Positions 1 to 8,012 of a DNA stretch of 64,000 nt are shown in pieces. The notes under the pieces are model-generated. The model was given only the letters and a program-made list of their open reading frames with translations. It was not told the origin of the DNA and searched no databases. The stretch is taken from assembly GCA_035326025.1 (NCBI GenBank), contig DAOKYT010000004.1, positions 17,110 to 81,109 on the forward strand. The letters are read 5' to 3'. The DNA comes from Amarobacter sp035326025. Its GTDB lineage: Bacteria; Chloroflexota; Dehalococcoidia; Tepidiformales; Tepidiformaceae. The stretch's first letter is position 1, and every line of letters starts with the position of its first letter. The position numbers and the translations under genes were made by a program.

Positions 1-20
1 GCCGAAGCTTTTGCAGCAAG

Positions 21-53
21 AAAGTAGCTAAAGTCGCCAAAGGGCCGTACACT
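21..53 (+). promoter_or_regulatory. promoter region of the suf operon with direct repeats
   Basis: A TACACT -10-like box lies at 48-53, only six bases before the GTG start of the regulator gene, so the transcript would begin at or next to the start codon. Two 9-base direct repeats (AAAGTAGCT at 21-29, AAAGTCGCC at 30-38, with a weaker third copy after them) sit where a -35 box or operator would be. A similar AAAGTAGCC-AAAAGT string occurs before the gene at 50943. The operator role is inference. Confidence 0.4.
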
Positions 54-59
54 TGGGGC

Positions 60-698
60 GTGCAAGGAACACGCGACCGGATCCTGGAGTATGTATGCGA
101 GCACCGCGGGGTGCGTGCAGAGGAGCTGGCGGAGAAGTTCGGCATCACGGTGGCCGCCGTCCGGCGGCACCTGGACAACCTGCGGGCCGACGGGCTGGTT
201 GACGTCCGTGCGGTGAGGCAGGCTACCGGGCGGCCGTATCACGCCTACTTCCCGACCGAAAAGGCGACGCAGTCGGTCCCGCCCGCCTACGCGGATCTGC
301 TGGAGCGGATGCTGCGCAGCCTGGGCGAGCGGGACGACGTGATCGCGACGGTGATGACGAGCGTCGCGGAGTCGCTCGCATCGAAGCACCGGGACGAGAT
401 CGCTGACAGTGCCGCGACCGAGGAAATGATCGAGCAGGTGACAGCGAGCCTGCGGAAGGAAGGGATCCTCGAAGCGTGGCGGGCGGAGGCCGACGGCTTC
501 CACCTGGTGAACAGCCTGTGCCCGTACCACCGGGCGGCGGAGATTTCGACGCTGCCGTGCGAATCGGACCGGAAGGCGATCGAGCTCCTGCTGGGGCTGG
601 ATGTCGAGCAGCTCAATCGCATCGTCGATGGGGCGCCACTGTGTGAGTACCTGGTCCGCGGCGGGAACAGCCGGCCGCAGATCATCGAACTTGGATAA
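60..698 (+). CDS. sufR: SufR-type Fe-S-sensing transcriptional regulator
   Basis: First gene of the suf operon and its likely repressor. The N-terminal 70 residues form a winged helix-turn-helix of the DeoR/ArsR kind (AEKFGITVAAVRRHL is the recognition region). The C-terminal part carries three cysteines, Cys154, Cys167 and Cys195, spaced C-x12-C-x27-C, the spacing expected for the Fe-S ligands of SufR proteins such as the mycobacterial one. The start is a GTG at 60, chosen because no upstream start exists and a -10 box ends six bases before it. The stop is followed after 13 bases by sufC. By family knowledge it would bind a [4Fe-4S] or [2Fe-2S] cluster and derepress the operon when clusters are scarce; that is not shown here. 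Confidence 0.85.
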   Translation: MQGTRDRILEYVCEHRGVRAEELAEKFGITVAAVRRHLDNLRADGLVDVRAVRQATGRPYHAYFPTEKATQSVPPAYADLLERMLRSLGERDDVIATVMTSVAESLASKHRDEIADSAATEEMIEQVTASLRKEGILEAWRAEADGFHLVNSLCPYHRAAEISTLPCESDRKAIELLLGLDVEQLNRIVDGAPLCEYLVRGGNSRPQIIELG

Positions 699-711
699 GG
701 AGAACGCAGCC

Positions 712-1464
712 ATGACAGCTCTCCTGGAGATCAAGGACCTCCGGGCCAACATCGGCGAGAAGGAAATCCTGAAGGGCCTCTCGTTGACCATCAACACGGG
801 CGAGGTCCACGCCATCATGGGGCCGAATGGATCGGGCAAGAGCACGCTGGCGAACGTGCTGATGGGCAACCCGAGCTACAAAGTCACGGGCGGCGAGGTG
901 AAGTTCAAGGGGAAATCGATCCTGGAGCTGGCGCCGGACGAGCGGGCGCGGCTGGGGCTGTTCCTGGCGTTCCAGTACCCGGTGGCGATCCCGGGGGTGA
1001 CGCTGGTGAACTTCATGCGGCAGGCGGTGAACGCGGTGCGCGGGAAGGAAGTGCCGATCCGTGAGTTCCGGGAGCAGCTGTTCGCGAAGATGGAGCTGCT
1101 GAAAGTAGACCAGGACTTCGCCCGGCGATATGTGAACGACGGCTTCAGCGGCGGTGAGAAGAAGCGGGCGGAGATGCTGCAGATGGCCATGCTGGAGCCG
1201 GCGATGGCGGTGCTGGACGAGACGGACTCGGGCCTGGACATCGATGCGTTGCGGACGGTGGCGGAGGGTGTGAACGCGCTGATGAACCCGGAGATGGGAC
1301 TGTTGCTGATTACGCACTACCAGCGCCTGTTGAACTACATCAAGCCGCAGTTCGTGCACGTGCTGGTGGAGGGGCGGATTGTCCGATCGGGCGGACCGGA
1401 ACTGGCGGAGTACCTGGAGGCTTCCGGGTACGACGAGTTCGAAGCCGCGGCGGCGACGGCCTGA
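712..1464 (+). CDS. sufC: SufC, ATPase of the SufBCD Fe-S scaffold
   Basis: ABC-type ATPase of 250 residues, the normal SufC length. Walker A GPNGSGKST lies at residues 37-45; the signature FSGGEKKRAEM and the Walker B region AVLDETDSGLDID are both intact, and the latter is the SufC-specific variant. It acts in the cytoplasm with SufB and SufD, driving cluster assembly by ATP hydrolysis. The ATG at 712 is preceded by AAGGAG; an in-frame open frame extends upstream into sufR but has no ribosome site. sufB starts 11 bases after the stop. Confidence 0.95.
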   Translation: MTALLEIKDLRANIGEKEILKGLSLTINTGEVHAIMGPNGSGKSTLANVLMGNPSYKVTGGEVKFKGKSILELAPDERARLGLFLAFQYPVAIPGVTLVNFMRQAVNAVRGKEVPIREFREQLFAKMELLKVDQDFARRYVNDGFSGGEKKRAEMLQMAMLEPAMAVLDETDSGLDIDALRTVAEGVNALMNPEMGLLLITHYQRLLNYIKPQFVHVLVEGRIVRSGGPELAEYLEASGYDEFEAAAATA

Positions 1465-1475
1465 AGGAGGTAGCG

Positions 1476-2879
1476 ATGACAACGGCACCAGAGACGATCG
1501 TTTCCGAGTACAAGTACGGGTTCTTCGATGAGGAGGAGGCCCTGTTCAAGGCGAACAAGGGGCTGAACGCCGACATCGTGAACATGATTTCGGATATGAA
1601 GGGCGAGCCGCAGTGGATGCGGGAGTTCCGGCTGCGTTCGCTGGAGACGTTCCAGCAGAAGCAGGACCCACCCTGGGGCAGCGAGATACTGAAGGAGCTC
1701 GACTTCAACGATATCCACTATTTCGTGCGGGCCACGGACCGTGATGAGCGCTCGTGGGAGGACGTCCCGGAGTACATCCGGAAAACGTTCGACCGGCTGG
1801 GCATCCCGGAGGCGGAGAAGAAGTACCTGGCGGGCGTGGGCGCGCAGTATGACTCGGAGGTGGTGTACCACAACATCCGGGAGGACCTGGAGAAGCTGGG
1901 GGTGGTGTTCCTCGGGACGGACCAGGCGTTGAAGGAGCACGAGGACATCTTCAAGGAGTACTTCGGGACGGTTGTGCCGCCGGGGGACAACCGATACGCG
2001 GCGCTGAACAGCGCGGTCTGGAGCGGCGGTTCGTTCATCTACGTGCCAAAGGGCGTGAAGGTGGACATCCCGTTGCAGGCGTACTTCCGGATCAACACCC
2101 AGAACATGGGGCAGTTCGAACGGACGCTGATCATCGCGGACGAGGGCAGCCAGATCCATTATGTCGAGGGTTGCACGGCGCCGATCTACAGCTCGGACTC
2201 GCTGCACAGCGCGGTGGTGGAGATCATCGTGAAGAAGGACGCGCGGGTGCGGTACACGACCATCCAGAACTGGTCGAACAACGTGTTCAACCTGGTGACG
2301 AAGCGGGCGGTCGCGTATGAGAACGCGGTGATGGAGTGGGTCGATGGGAACCTGGGTTCGAAGCTGACGACGAAGTTCCCGAGCGTGTACCTGATGGAGC
2401 CAGGGGCGCACGCGGAGATCCTCTCGCTGGCGTTCGCGGGCGCGGGGCAGCACCAGGACGCGGGCGGCAAGGTGATCCACGCGGCATCGAACACGACGTC
2501 GACCATCATTTCGAAGTCGTTGAGCAAGGACGGCGGCCGGACCAGCTATCGCGGCCTGCTGAAGGTGTATGACGGGTGCGAGAACGTGAAGGCGAACGTG
2601 CGATGCGACGCGCTGCTCCTGGACGAGAACTCGCGTTCGGACACGTACCCGACGATGGAGATTGACTCGCCGGATGTGAGCATCCAGCACGAAGCCTACG
2701 TGTCGAAGCTCGGCGAGGACCAGCTCTTCTACCTGATGAGCCGGGGCATGAGCGAGGAGGCGGCGGCGAAGATGATCGTCAACGGGTTCGTCGAGCCGAT
2801 CGTGAAGGAGCTGCCGATGGAATACGCGGTGGAGCTCAACCGGCTCATCGAACTCCAGATGGAAGGGGCCGTCGGCTAG
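1476..2879 (+). CDS. sufB: SufB, Fe-S scaffold subunit
   Basis: 467-residue SufB, full length. Family hallmarks include the beta-helix core (for example YVEGCTAPIYSSDSLHSAVVE), the NWSNNVFNLVTKRA block and the C-terminal FYLMSRGMSEEAAAKMIVNGF block with the conserved acidic and aromatic residues. It is the scaffold on which the nascent cluster is built, in complex with SufC and SufD. The ATG follows AGGAGG by six bases, a strong ribosome site. Cotranscribed with sufC. Confidence 0.95.
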   Translation: MTTAPETIVSEYKYGFFDEEEALFKANKGLNADIVNMISDMKGEPQWMREFRLRSLETFQQKQDPPWGSEILKELDFNDIHYFVRATDRDERSWEDVPEYIRKTFDRLGIPEAEKKYLAGVGAQYDSEVVYHNIREDLEKLGVVFLGTDQALKEHEDIFKEYFGTVVPPGDNRYAALNSAVWSGGSFIYVPKGVKVDIPLQAYFRINTQNMGQFERTLIIADEGSQIHYVEGCTAPIYSSDSLHSAVVEIIVKKDARVRYTTIQNWSNNVFNLVTKRAVAYENAVMEWVDGNLGSKLTTKFPSVYLMEPGAHAEILSLAFAGAGQHQDAGGKVIHAASNTTSTIISKSLSKDGGRTSYRGLLKVYDGCENVKANVRCDALLLDENSRSDTYPTMEIDSPDVSIQHEAYVSKLGEDQLFYLMSRGMSEEAAAKMIVNGFVEPIVKELPMEYAVELNRLIELQMEGAVG

Positions 2880-2908
2880 GCCGGCCGCGGAATCGGAAGG
2901 GCTGAATC

Positions 2909-3270
2909 GTGGGCCGGGCAGGCATCGAGCAGTTGCTGTACGCGTTTGACCGTTCGCTGGAAGGCGACCCGGCGACGCCGCCGGGAAACTGGGACGCCCC
3001 AGCGGTGAACGCGCGTGAAGGCCACCGCCTGTTTGGCGCCTGCATCGAGGGGCTGACCGACGACGAGCAGCTGTTCGAGCGGCGGCTGGGCCCGCAAGGG
3101 GAGCTACAAGAAACGCGGTGGCTCATCGCCACCATGATCGAGCACAACCTCTCCACCCGGGTGAGATTAATCACATTCGAGCGCTGCGCCAGGGAGATGA
3201 TCGCTGGTGGCAGCGCACCGAACGGGTGGCAGAGCAAGAGGAAGAGGTAGCGCATGACAGCGGTGGTTGA
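2909..3270 (+). pseudogene. DinB-family protein broken by a one-base deletion
   Basis: Located between sufB and sufD. The reading frame from the GTG at 2909 is helical and runs to 3250, but its last 30 residues look wrong. Moving to the next frame at about 3152-3154 gives HPGEINHIRALRQGDDRWW, a typical end of a DinB/DfsB four-helix-bundle protein, and continues to a TGA at 3268-3270, overlapping the sufD start by 17 bases. So the sequence as given lacks one base near 3152 (the expected motif is EHNLYHxGEINH). Either the gene is broken or the assembly has an indel. Function is unknown; DinB-like proteins are metal-binding or thiol-dependent enzymes, which would suit a place in a suf operon, but that is inference. 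Confidence 0.7.
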
Positions 3271-4468
3271 CCAGCGACTCGACTTCACGGCCGCGAGCCA
3301 GGCGGCCGGGCGCGAATGGAACGACGCGCCATGGCAGGCCGCGCTTCGGGCCAGGGCGGCGAAACTGGCGACCGAGCTGGACTGGCCGGATTCGCGGGCG
3401 GAGCGGCCATGGAAGTACTACGACCCGTCGCGCATCGGGCTGACGCCGGAAACACCGCTGGCGGATGCCAGCGTGATCATTACCCGGGACGGGGGCGGGT
3501 TCGCGGCGCGGTTCAGCGAGGCGGAGGGGGCGGCGGCAGAAACGATCGCCCGGCACCTTGGCACGGCAGTGGCCCCCGAAACGGACCGGCTGACGGCACT
3601 GCACTATGCACTGCTGGCTGATGGCGTGCTGGTGAACGTACCGGCCAACGCCGAGGTGGCGGAACCGATCCGGCTCGACCGGCGGGTAACGAGGGCTGGC
3701 CTGAGCACTCCGCACACGCTCATCGTGACGGGAGCCAACAGCCGGGTGACGGTTGTCCAGGAGTACACGTCGGCGGACGACGCGGTAGTCGCTCTGCCGG
3801 TGGCGGAGATCATCCCGGGGCCGGGCTCGCAGGTTTCGTACTACGTGATCCACAACTGGGGAAGCCGGACGAAGGCGCTCCTGCACCAGCGCTTCCTTGG
3901 GAGAGCGGACGGGGCGGAGTTTCGCAACCTGCACATGGTGCTCGGCGGCGAGGTGGTGAAGGGCCACCTGGAATCGACCCTCGAGGCGCGTGGCACCGCG
4001 AGCGAGTTGCTCGGCGTGGCGTATGGAACGGGCAGCGAGCACTCGGACTTCTACACGTTGCAGGACCACATCGGGCCGGATACGCGAAGCGACCTGCTCT
4101 ACAAGTCGGCGCTGAGGGATTCGTCGCGGGCGGTGTACTACGGCCAGACGCGCGTGGGGCTGCACGCGAGAAATGCCGACGCGAACCAGGAGAACCGGAA
4201 TCTGCTGTTGAGCAAGACGGCGAAGGCGGACAGCGACCCCGTGCTGGAGATCCTCACGAGCAACATCGTGCGGGCGTCGCACGGGGCGACGGCGGGGCCG
4301 GTGGACCAGGAGCAGCTGTACTACCTGCAGGCCCGCGGGATCCACCAGCGGGACGCCGAGGCGATGCTGGTACGGGCGTTCCTGGAGGCGGTGCTGGGGC
4401 GCGTGCCCGACAACGAACTGCGCGACGACCTGGCGGCGAAGCTCGAAGCGAAGCTGGAGCAGGCGTGA
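3254..4468 (+). CDS. sufD: SufD, Fe-S scaffold subunit
   Basis: 404-residue SufD. It shares the SufB beta-helix fold, with the diagnostic HxTLEARG-like stretch (HLESTLEARGTASELL), YKSALRDSSRAVYYGQ and the C-terminal QLYYLQARGIHQRDAEAMLVRAFLEAV. The N-terminal region is rich in acidic and tryptophan residues (RPWKYYDPSRIG) as usual. It binds SufB and SufC in the cytoplasmic scaffold complex. Start is the ATG at 3254, after GAGGAAGAGGTAG. The stop overlaps the next start (TGATG). Confidence 0.93.
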   Translation: MTAVVDQRLDFTAASQAAGREWNDAPWQAALRARAAKLATELDWPDSRAERPWKYYDPSRIGLTPETPLADASVIITRDGGGFAARFSEAEGAAAETIARHLGTAVAPETDRLTALHYALLADGVLVNVPANAEVAEPIRLDRRVTRAGLSTPHTLIVTGANSRVTVVQEYTSADDAVVALPVAEIIPGPGSQVSYYVIHNWGSRTKALLHQRFLGRADGAEFRNLHMVLGGEVVKGHLESTLEARGTASELLGVAYGTGSEHSDFYTLQDHIGPDTRSDLLYKSALRDSSRAVYYGQTRVGLHARNADANQENRNLLLSKTAKADSDPVLEILTSNIVRASHGATAGPVDQEQLYYLQARGIHQRDAEAMLVRAFLEAVLGRVPDNELRDDLAAKLEAKLEQA

Positions 4469-4782
4469 TGGTGTGGGTCCAGGTGGCGAACGATGGCGAG
4501 GTGGCGCCCGGCGCGGCGACGGTGGTGGAGGCCGGGGGAAAGCGCCTGGCGCTCTGCAATACAGGCGCGGGCCTATACGCGATCGACGACATATGCACAC
4601 ACGACGGGGGCCCGCTCGACCAGGGGCGGCTCGAAGGGAAAGAGATCGAGTGTCCGAGACACGGGGCGCGTTTCGATGTGACGACGGGCCGGGCGCTGTG
4701 CCTGCCGGCGGTGCGGCCAGTGAAGACGTACCCGGTGCGGGTGCACAACGGGACGGTCGAAGTCGAGGTCCAGGGGAACTAA
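4468..4782 (+). CDS. Rieske-type [2Fe-2S] ferredoxin in the suf operon
   Basis: A 104-residue stand-alone Rieske domain. Cluster ligands are Cys43-x-His45 (CTH) and Cys62-x2-His65 (CPRH), and the third-loop glycine/proline pattern is normal for bacterial non-haem-dioxygenase-type ferredoxins. It is often found between sufD and sufS in Gram-positive and Chloroflexota suf operons, where it may supply electrons or be a client; no partner oxygenase is present. The ATG at 4468 overlaps the sufD stop by one base; a GTG three bases upstream is an alternative. Confidence 0.88.
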   Translation: MVWVQVANDGEVAPGAATVVEAGGKRLALCNTGAGLYAIDDICTHDGGPLDQGRLEGKEIECPRHGARFDVTTGRALCLPAVRPVKTYPVRVHNGTVEVEVQGN

Positions 4783-4784
4783 CG

Positions 4785-6056
4785 ATGAGACAGGATGGGA
4801 AGGCTCCGGTGATCGATGTGCGCGAGATCCGCAAGGACTTTCCGATCCTGGCGCAAGAGGTGAACGGGCGGCCGCTGGTGTACCTGGACAGCGCCGCGAC
4901 CACGCAGAAGCCGCGTCAGGTGATCGATGCGCTGGTGCGGTACTACGAGACCTCGAACGCGAACATCCACCGGGGGATCCACACCCTCGCGACTCGCGCG
5001 ACGGAGCAGTACGAAGCGGTGCGCGCCCGGACCGCCGCGTTCCTCGGGGCGTCGCACCCGGAGGACATCGTGTTCACGCGGAACACGACCGAGGCCATCA
5101 ACCTGGTGGCGCGGGCATGGGGCGATGCGAATATCGGTGAGGGCGACGAGATCGTGCTCACGCTGATGGAGCATCACTCCAACATCGTGCCATGGCAGCT
5201 GCTGGCCCGGCGGAAGGGCGCGGTGCTGCGATACGTGGGTATCACGCCCGGGGGACACCTCGACCTGGACGAGGCGCGGCAGTTGATCGGCCCACGGACG
5301 AAGCTGGTCGGCGTGGTCCACATGTCGAACGTCCTGGGGACGATCAACCCGGTGGGTGAACTCGCGGAGATGGCCAGGGCTGTTGGGGCGGTGGTGCTGG
5401 TGGATGGCGCGCAAAGCGCTCCGCACCTGCCAGTCGATGTCGAGGCGCTGGGCGGCGATTTTTTCGCGCTCTCGGCGCACAAGATGCTGGGCCCGACGGG
5501 CGTTGGCGTGCTGTGGGCGCGGCCGGGGATGCTGGAGAGCATGGAGCCGTTCCTGGGCGGCGGGGACATGATCGCGCTGGTGCGGCAGGACGAATCGACC
5601 TGGGCGGATGTGCCGCACAAGTTCGAAGCGGGGACGCCGAATATCGCGGATGTGGTGGCGTTTGGGGCGGCGCTGGAGTACCTCGAACGGATCGGGATGG
5701 GTGCCATACGAGCGCACGAGGTGGCACTAACCGCCTACGCGATGGAGCAGCTCGAGGGCGTCGAGGGGTTGACGATCCACGGGCCTGCGAGTGCGGAGGA
5801 GCGGGGCGGGGTGGTGAGCTTCGCGATGCACCTGGCGCACCCGCACGACATCGCGACCATCGCGGACGGGCATGGGGTGGCTATCCGGGCCGGTCATCAT
5901 TGCGCGCAGCTGCTGATGCGGCACCTGGGCGTGCCCGCCACAAGCCGCGCAAGCTTTAGCATCTACAACGACAGGGATGACATCGACGTGCTGGTGGAAG
6001 CCCTGGAACACGTGAACCGGGTGTTTGGGGATGGCAGTACCAGAGCCGCAATTTGA
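4785..6056 (+). CDS. sufS: SufS, cysteine desulfurase
   Basis: Group II cysteine desulfurase of 423 residues. It is PLP-dependent and removes sulfur from cysteine as a persulfide. Lys233 in SAHKMLGPTG is the PLP Schiff-base residue and Cys373 in RAGHHCAQ is the sulfur-accepting cysteine. N-terminal YLDSAATTQKP is the usual class V aminotransferase entry motif. The start is the ATG at 4785, two bases after the Rieske stop; the open frame upstream (to 4473) lies over the Rieske gene in another frame and is not coding. It hands sulfur to SufU, encoded next. Confidence 0.95.
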   Translation: MRQDGKAPVIDVREIRKDFPILAQEVNGRPLVYLDSAATTQKPRQVIDALVRYYETSNANIHRGIHTLATRATEQYEAVRARTAAFLGASHPEDIVFTRNTTEAINLVARAWGDANIGEGDEIVLTLMEHHSNIVPWQLLARRKGAVLRYVGITPGGHLDLDEARQLIGPRTKLVGVVHMSNVLGTINPVGELAEMARAVGAVVLVDGAQSAPHLPVDVEALGGDFFALSAHKMLGPTGVGVLWARPGMLESMEPFLGGGDMIALVRQDESTWADVPHKFEAGTPNIADVVAFGAALEYLERIGMGAIRAHEVALTAYAMEQLEGVEGLTIHGPASAEERGGVVSFAMHLAHPHDIATIADGHGVAIRAGHHCAQLLMRHLGVPATSRASFSIYNDRDDIDVLVEALEHVNRVFGDGSTRAAI

Positions 6057-6492
6057 CGACCTGTACCGGGAGATCATCCTGGATCACTACCGGCGGCCCC
6101 GGAACCGTGGCGAGCTGGCAGCGCCGACGCAACGTGTCGAAGGGGTGAACCCCGTGTGCGGCGACGAGATTCACCTCGACCTCGCGATCGACGACCACAC
6201 CGTCCGGGATGTGCGTTTCTGGGGGCAGGGGTGCTCGATCAGCCAGTCGAGCGCATCGATGCTGACGGACCGGATCAAGGGCCATTCGATCGAAGAGGCC
6301 GAGCGGGTCATGGGGAAGGTGCGCGCGATGCTCATCGACGGGGCGGCGCCTGACGCGGAAATCGGTGACCTCGAAGCCCTGGAAGGGGTCGCCAAACTGC
6401 CGGTGCGCGTGAAGTGCGCGCTCCTGTGCTGGAACGTGCTCCAGGAAGGGCTCCGGCAGGCCACCACAGCAGCCGAGGAGGCAAAGTCATGA
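6031..6492 (+). CDS. sufU: SufU, zinc-dependent sulfur acceptor for SufS
   Basis: 153-residue SufU. The three cysteines of the zinc site are Cys43 (NPVCGD, with Asp45), Cys68 (GCSIS) and Cys129 (RVKCALL), and the SufU-specific insertion between the second and third is present. In Bacillus-type systems SufU takes the persulfide from SufS. The ATG at 6031 (MAVPEPQFDDLYREII) is preferred over a TTG at 6025; it overlaps the end of sufS by 26 bases, arguing for translational coupling. Confidence 0.92.
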   Translation: MAVPEPQFDDLYREIILDHYRRPRNRGELAAPTQRVEGVNPVCGDEIHLDLAIDDHTVRDVRFWGQGCSISQSSASMLTDRIKGHSIEEAERVMGKVRAMLIDGAAPDAEIGDLEALEGVAKLPVRVKCALLCWNVLQEGLRQATTAAEEAKS

Positions 6493-6809
6493 CCGACGTA
6501 ACGACCGCACCAACCTATGAGCAACTCATGGAGAAGCTCCGGGAAGTGAACGACCCGGAGATCAACCTGAGCATTGTGGACCTCGGGCTGGTGTATGACG
6601 TGCAGTACGAGGATGGGGATGTGCTGGTAACGATGACGCTGACGAGCCCTGGTTGTCCGCTGGGGCCGGTCATCCGGGGCGAGGCGTATGCGAAGCTGCG
6701 CGAATTGCCAGGGGTGAAGGATGTGGACGTGCAGATCGTCTGGAGCCCACCGTGGGACCCGCGGACGATGGCGAGCGACGACGTGAAGATGCAGCTGGGG
6801 ATCTGGTAG
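6489..6809 (+). CDS. sufT: SufT, MIP18/DUF59-family Fe-S maturation protein
   Basis: 106-residue MIP18-family protein: VNDPEINLSIVDLGLVYDV is the family opening, and LTSPGCPLGPVIRGEA holds the conserved cysteine. SufT proteins act late in Fe-S cluster maturation or transfer. The ATG overlaps the sufU stop (ATGA) and is preceded by GAGGAGGCAAAG. It ends the suf operon; the next gene is on the other strand. The longer open frame from 6414 lies inside sufU and is not used. Confidence 0.88.
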   Translation: MTDVTTAPTYEQLMEKLREVNDPEINLSIVDLGLVYDVQYEDGDVLVTMTLTSPGCPLGPVIRGEAYAKLRELPGVKDVDVQIVWSPPWDPRTMASDDVKMQLGIW

Positions 6810-6837
6810 GCAGCCTCTGCCGGTTCCCGTGGAATGG

Positions 6838-7485
6838 CTAGAGCGGAAGGAAGGGGAGGAGCATGCGGCCCACGATGCCAAGCGCGATCTCCCATGCCGG
6901 GAGCTCGTCGCCTGTGGCGTGCTCATCGACGGTGGAGGCGGCGAGACCCTGGTGCGGCCGTAGCTGATAGACCGCGACGATTTCGCCGACATCGAACCAG
7001 GTGCCCCGGCACGGCGCGCACTGATCGAGCCAGATGCCCTCCTTCTCAAATCGCTCCATCTGGTTGCCGCAGCCGGGGCAATGGAGCGCGGGGAGTGGCT
7101 GGCCGCAGGAACGGCAGCTGTTGTCGGGCTTGAGACGGCCATGGCAGGCACGGCAGCGACGAGGCGCGAGCGCCTGTTCGAGCGCGGGGTGGCCGTACCC
7201 TGGGTCGGCGACGCCTCGGGAGAGCGAATCGCCAACAGCCCAGAACCCATAGCACTGACCGCAGAAGCGGAGGGGGTCGATGGTCTGGAGCTCGTGGCGC
7301 CGGAAGGTCACCAGTCCGGGATGGTCGGCACAGTATGGGCAGCGGGGCCCGGGCGGTGCTGGGGATCGCTCGGCCGCCAGGCGGCGGAGTTCGCCGAAGA
7401 TCTCTTCCGGGTCGCGCTCCCAGGACCCGGCGGCGGCGCGGGCGCGGGCGGCGGCAAGCCAGCGTTCATCGGCGGAAGTGGTCAC
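6838..7485 (-). CDS. multi-zinc-ribbon protein, function unknown
   Basis: About 215 residues if started at the GTG at 7485 (no strong ribosome site, so the start is uncertain). It carries successive cysteine knuckles: CPYC, CGQC, CRAC with CRSC, CPGC and CAPC. The last pair, CPGCGNQMERF...CAPCRGTWFD, is the TFIIB-like zinc-finger found in small bacterial zinc-ribbon proteins. The N-terminus is alanine/arginine-rich helix. The C-terminal end has one hydrophobic stretch (LGIVGRMLLPFLPL) that could touch the membrane. It is divergent from fur, 78 bases away. No specific role can be assigned. Confidence 0.75.
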   Translation of the reverse strand: MTTSADERWLAAARARAAAGSWERDPEEIFGELRRLAAERSPAPPGPRCPYCADHPGLVTFRRHELQTIDPLRFCGQCYGFWAVGDSLSRGVADPGYGHPALEQALAPRRCRACHGRLKPDNSCRSCGQPLPALHCPGCGNQMERFEKEGIWLDQCAPCRGTWFDVGEIVAVYQLRPHQGLAASTVDEHATGDELPAWEIALGIVGRMLLPFLPL

Positions 7486-7547
7486 ACAGAGAGAATCGGC
7501 GCGTGCGGAGCGCTGGCGCAGCGGAGGAGCCCGGGCGGGGGCGCGTG

Positions 7548-7553
7548 TAGACT
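7548..7553 (+). promoter_or_regulatory. -10 box of the fur-glcDEF unit
   Basis: TAGACT lies nine bases before the fur ATG, so transcription would start at or within a few bases of the start codon. No ribosome site fits in between. Part of the short-leader pattern seen at several other genes in this window. Confidence 0.45.
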
Positions 7554-7562
7554 GGGGAAGAC

Positions 7563-8012
7563 ATGACCTGCGAAGAAGAGACCGCGGACCTGTTGCGGCG
7601 GGCAGGCCACAAGATGACGCCACAGCGGCTGATGATCGTGCGGGTGTTGCGGCACGCAGAGCGGCATATGAGCGCGGCGCAGATCGCCGAGCAGGTGCGC
7701 GAGGTGTACCCGTTTGTCGACGTGAGCACGGTGTACCGGACGCTCGATGTGCTGAAGCGGATGCGGCTGGCGACTTCAACGGACATGGGGTCGGGCGATG
7801 TGCTGTTCGAGTGGGCGCCGGAGGAGCCGCACCATCACCTGGTCTGTTCGAGTTGCGGACACGTGCAGGAGGTGGGGCACGATTACCTCCAGCCACTGGA
7901 GAGCTCACTGGTGAAGGACTTCGGCTTCGCGCCGGATATGCACCATTTCGCGATTTTCGGCCTGTGCCGGGAGTGCCAGATGGCCGGGGGCACAGATGCC
8001 GACGCGTCGTGA
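7563..8012 (+). CDS. Fur-family metal- or peroxide-responsive repressor
   Basis: 149-residue Fur-family protein. The winged helix spans residues 15-85 (MTPQRLMIVRVLRH, then VSTVYRTLDVLKRM as recognition helix). The metal-sensing half has EEPHHHLVCSSCGHVQEV and a second pair CRECQ, giving the structural zinc site C-x2-C...C-x2-C. Whether it is Fur, Zur or PerR cannot be told from this alone. The gene end overlaps glcD by 17 bases, so it is cotranscribed with, and may autoregulate, the glcDEF genes. Confidence 0.88.
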   Translation: MTCEEETADLLRRAGHKMTPQRLMIVRVLRHAERHMSAAQIAEQVREVYPFVDVSTVYRTLDVLKRMRLATSTDMGSGDVLFEWAPEEPHHHLVCSSCGHVQEVGHDYLQPLESSLVKDFGFAPDMHHFAIFGLCRECQMAGGTDADAS

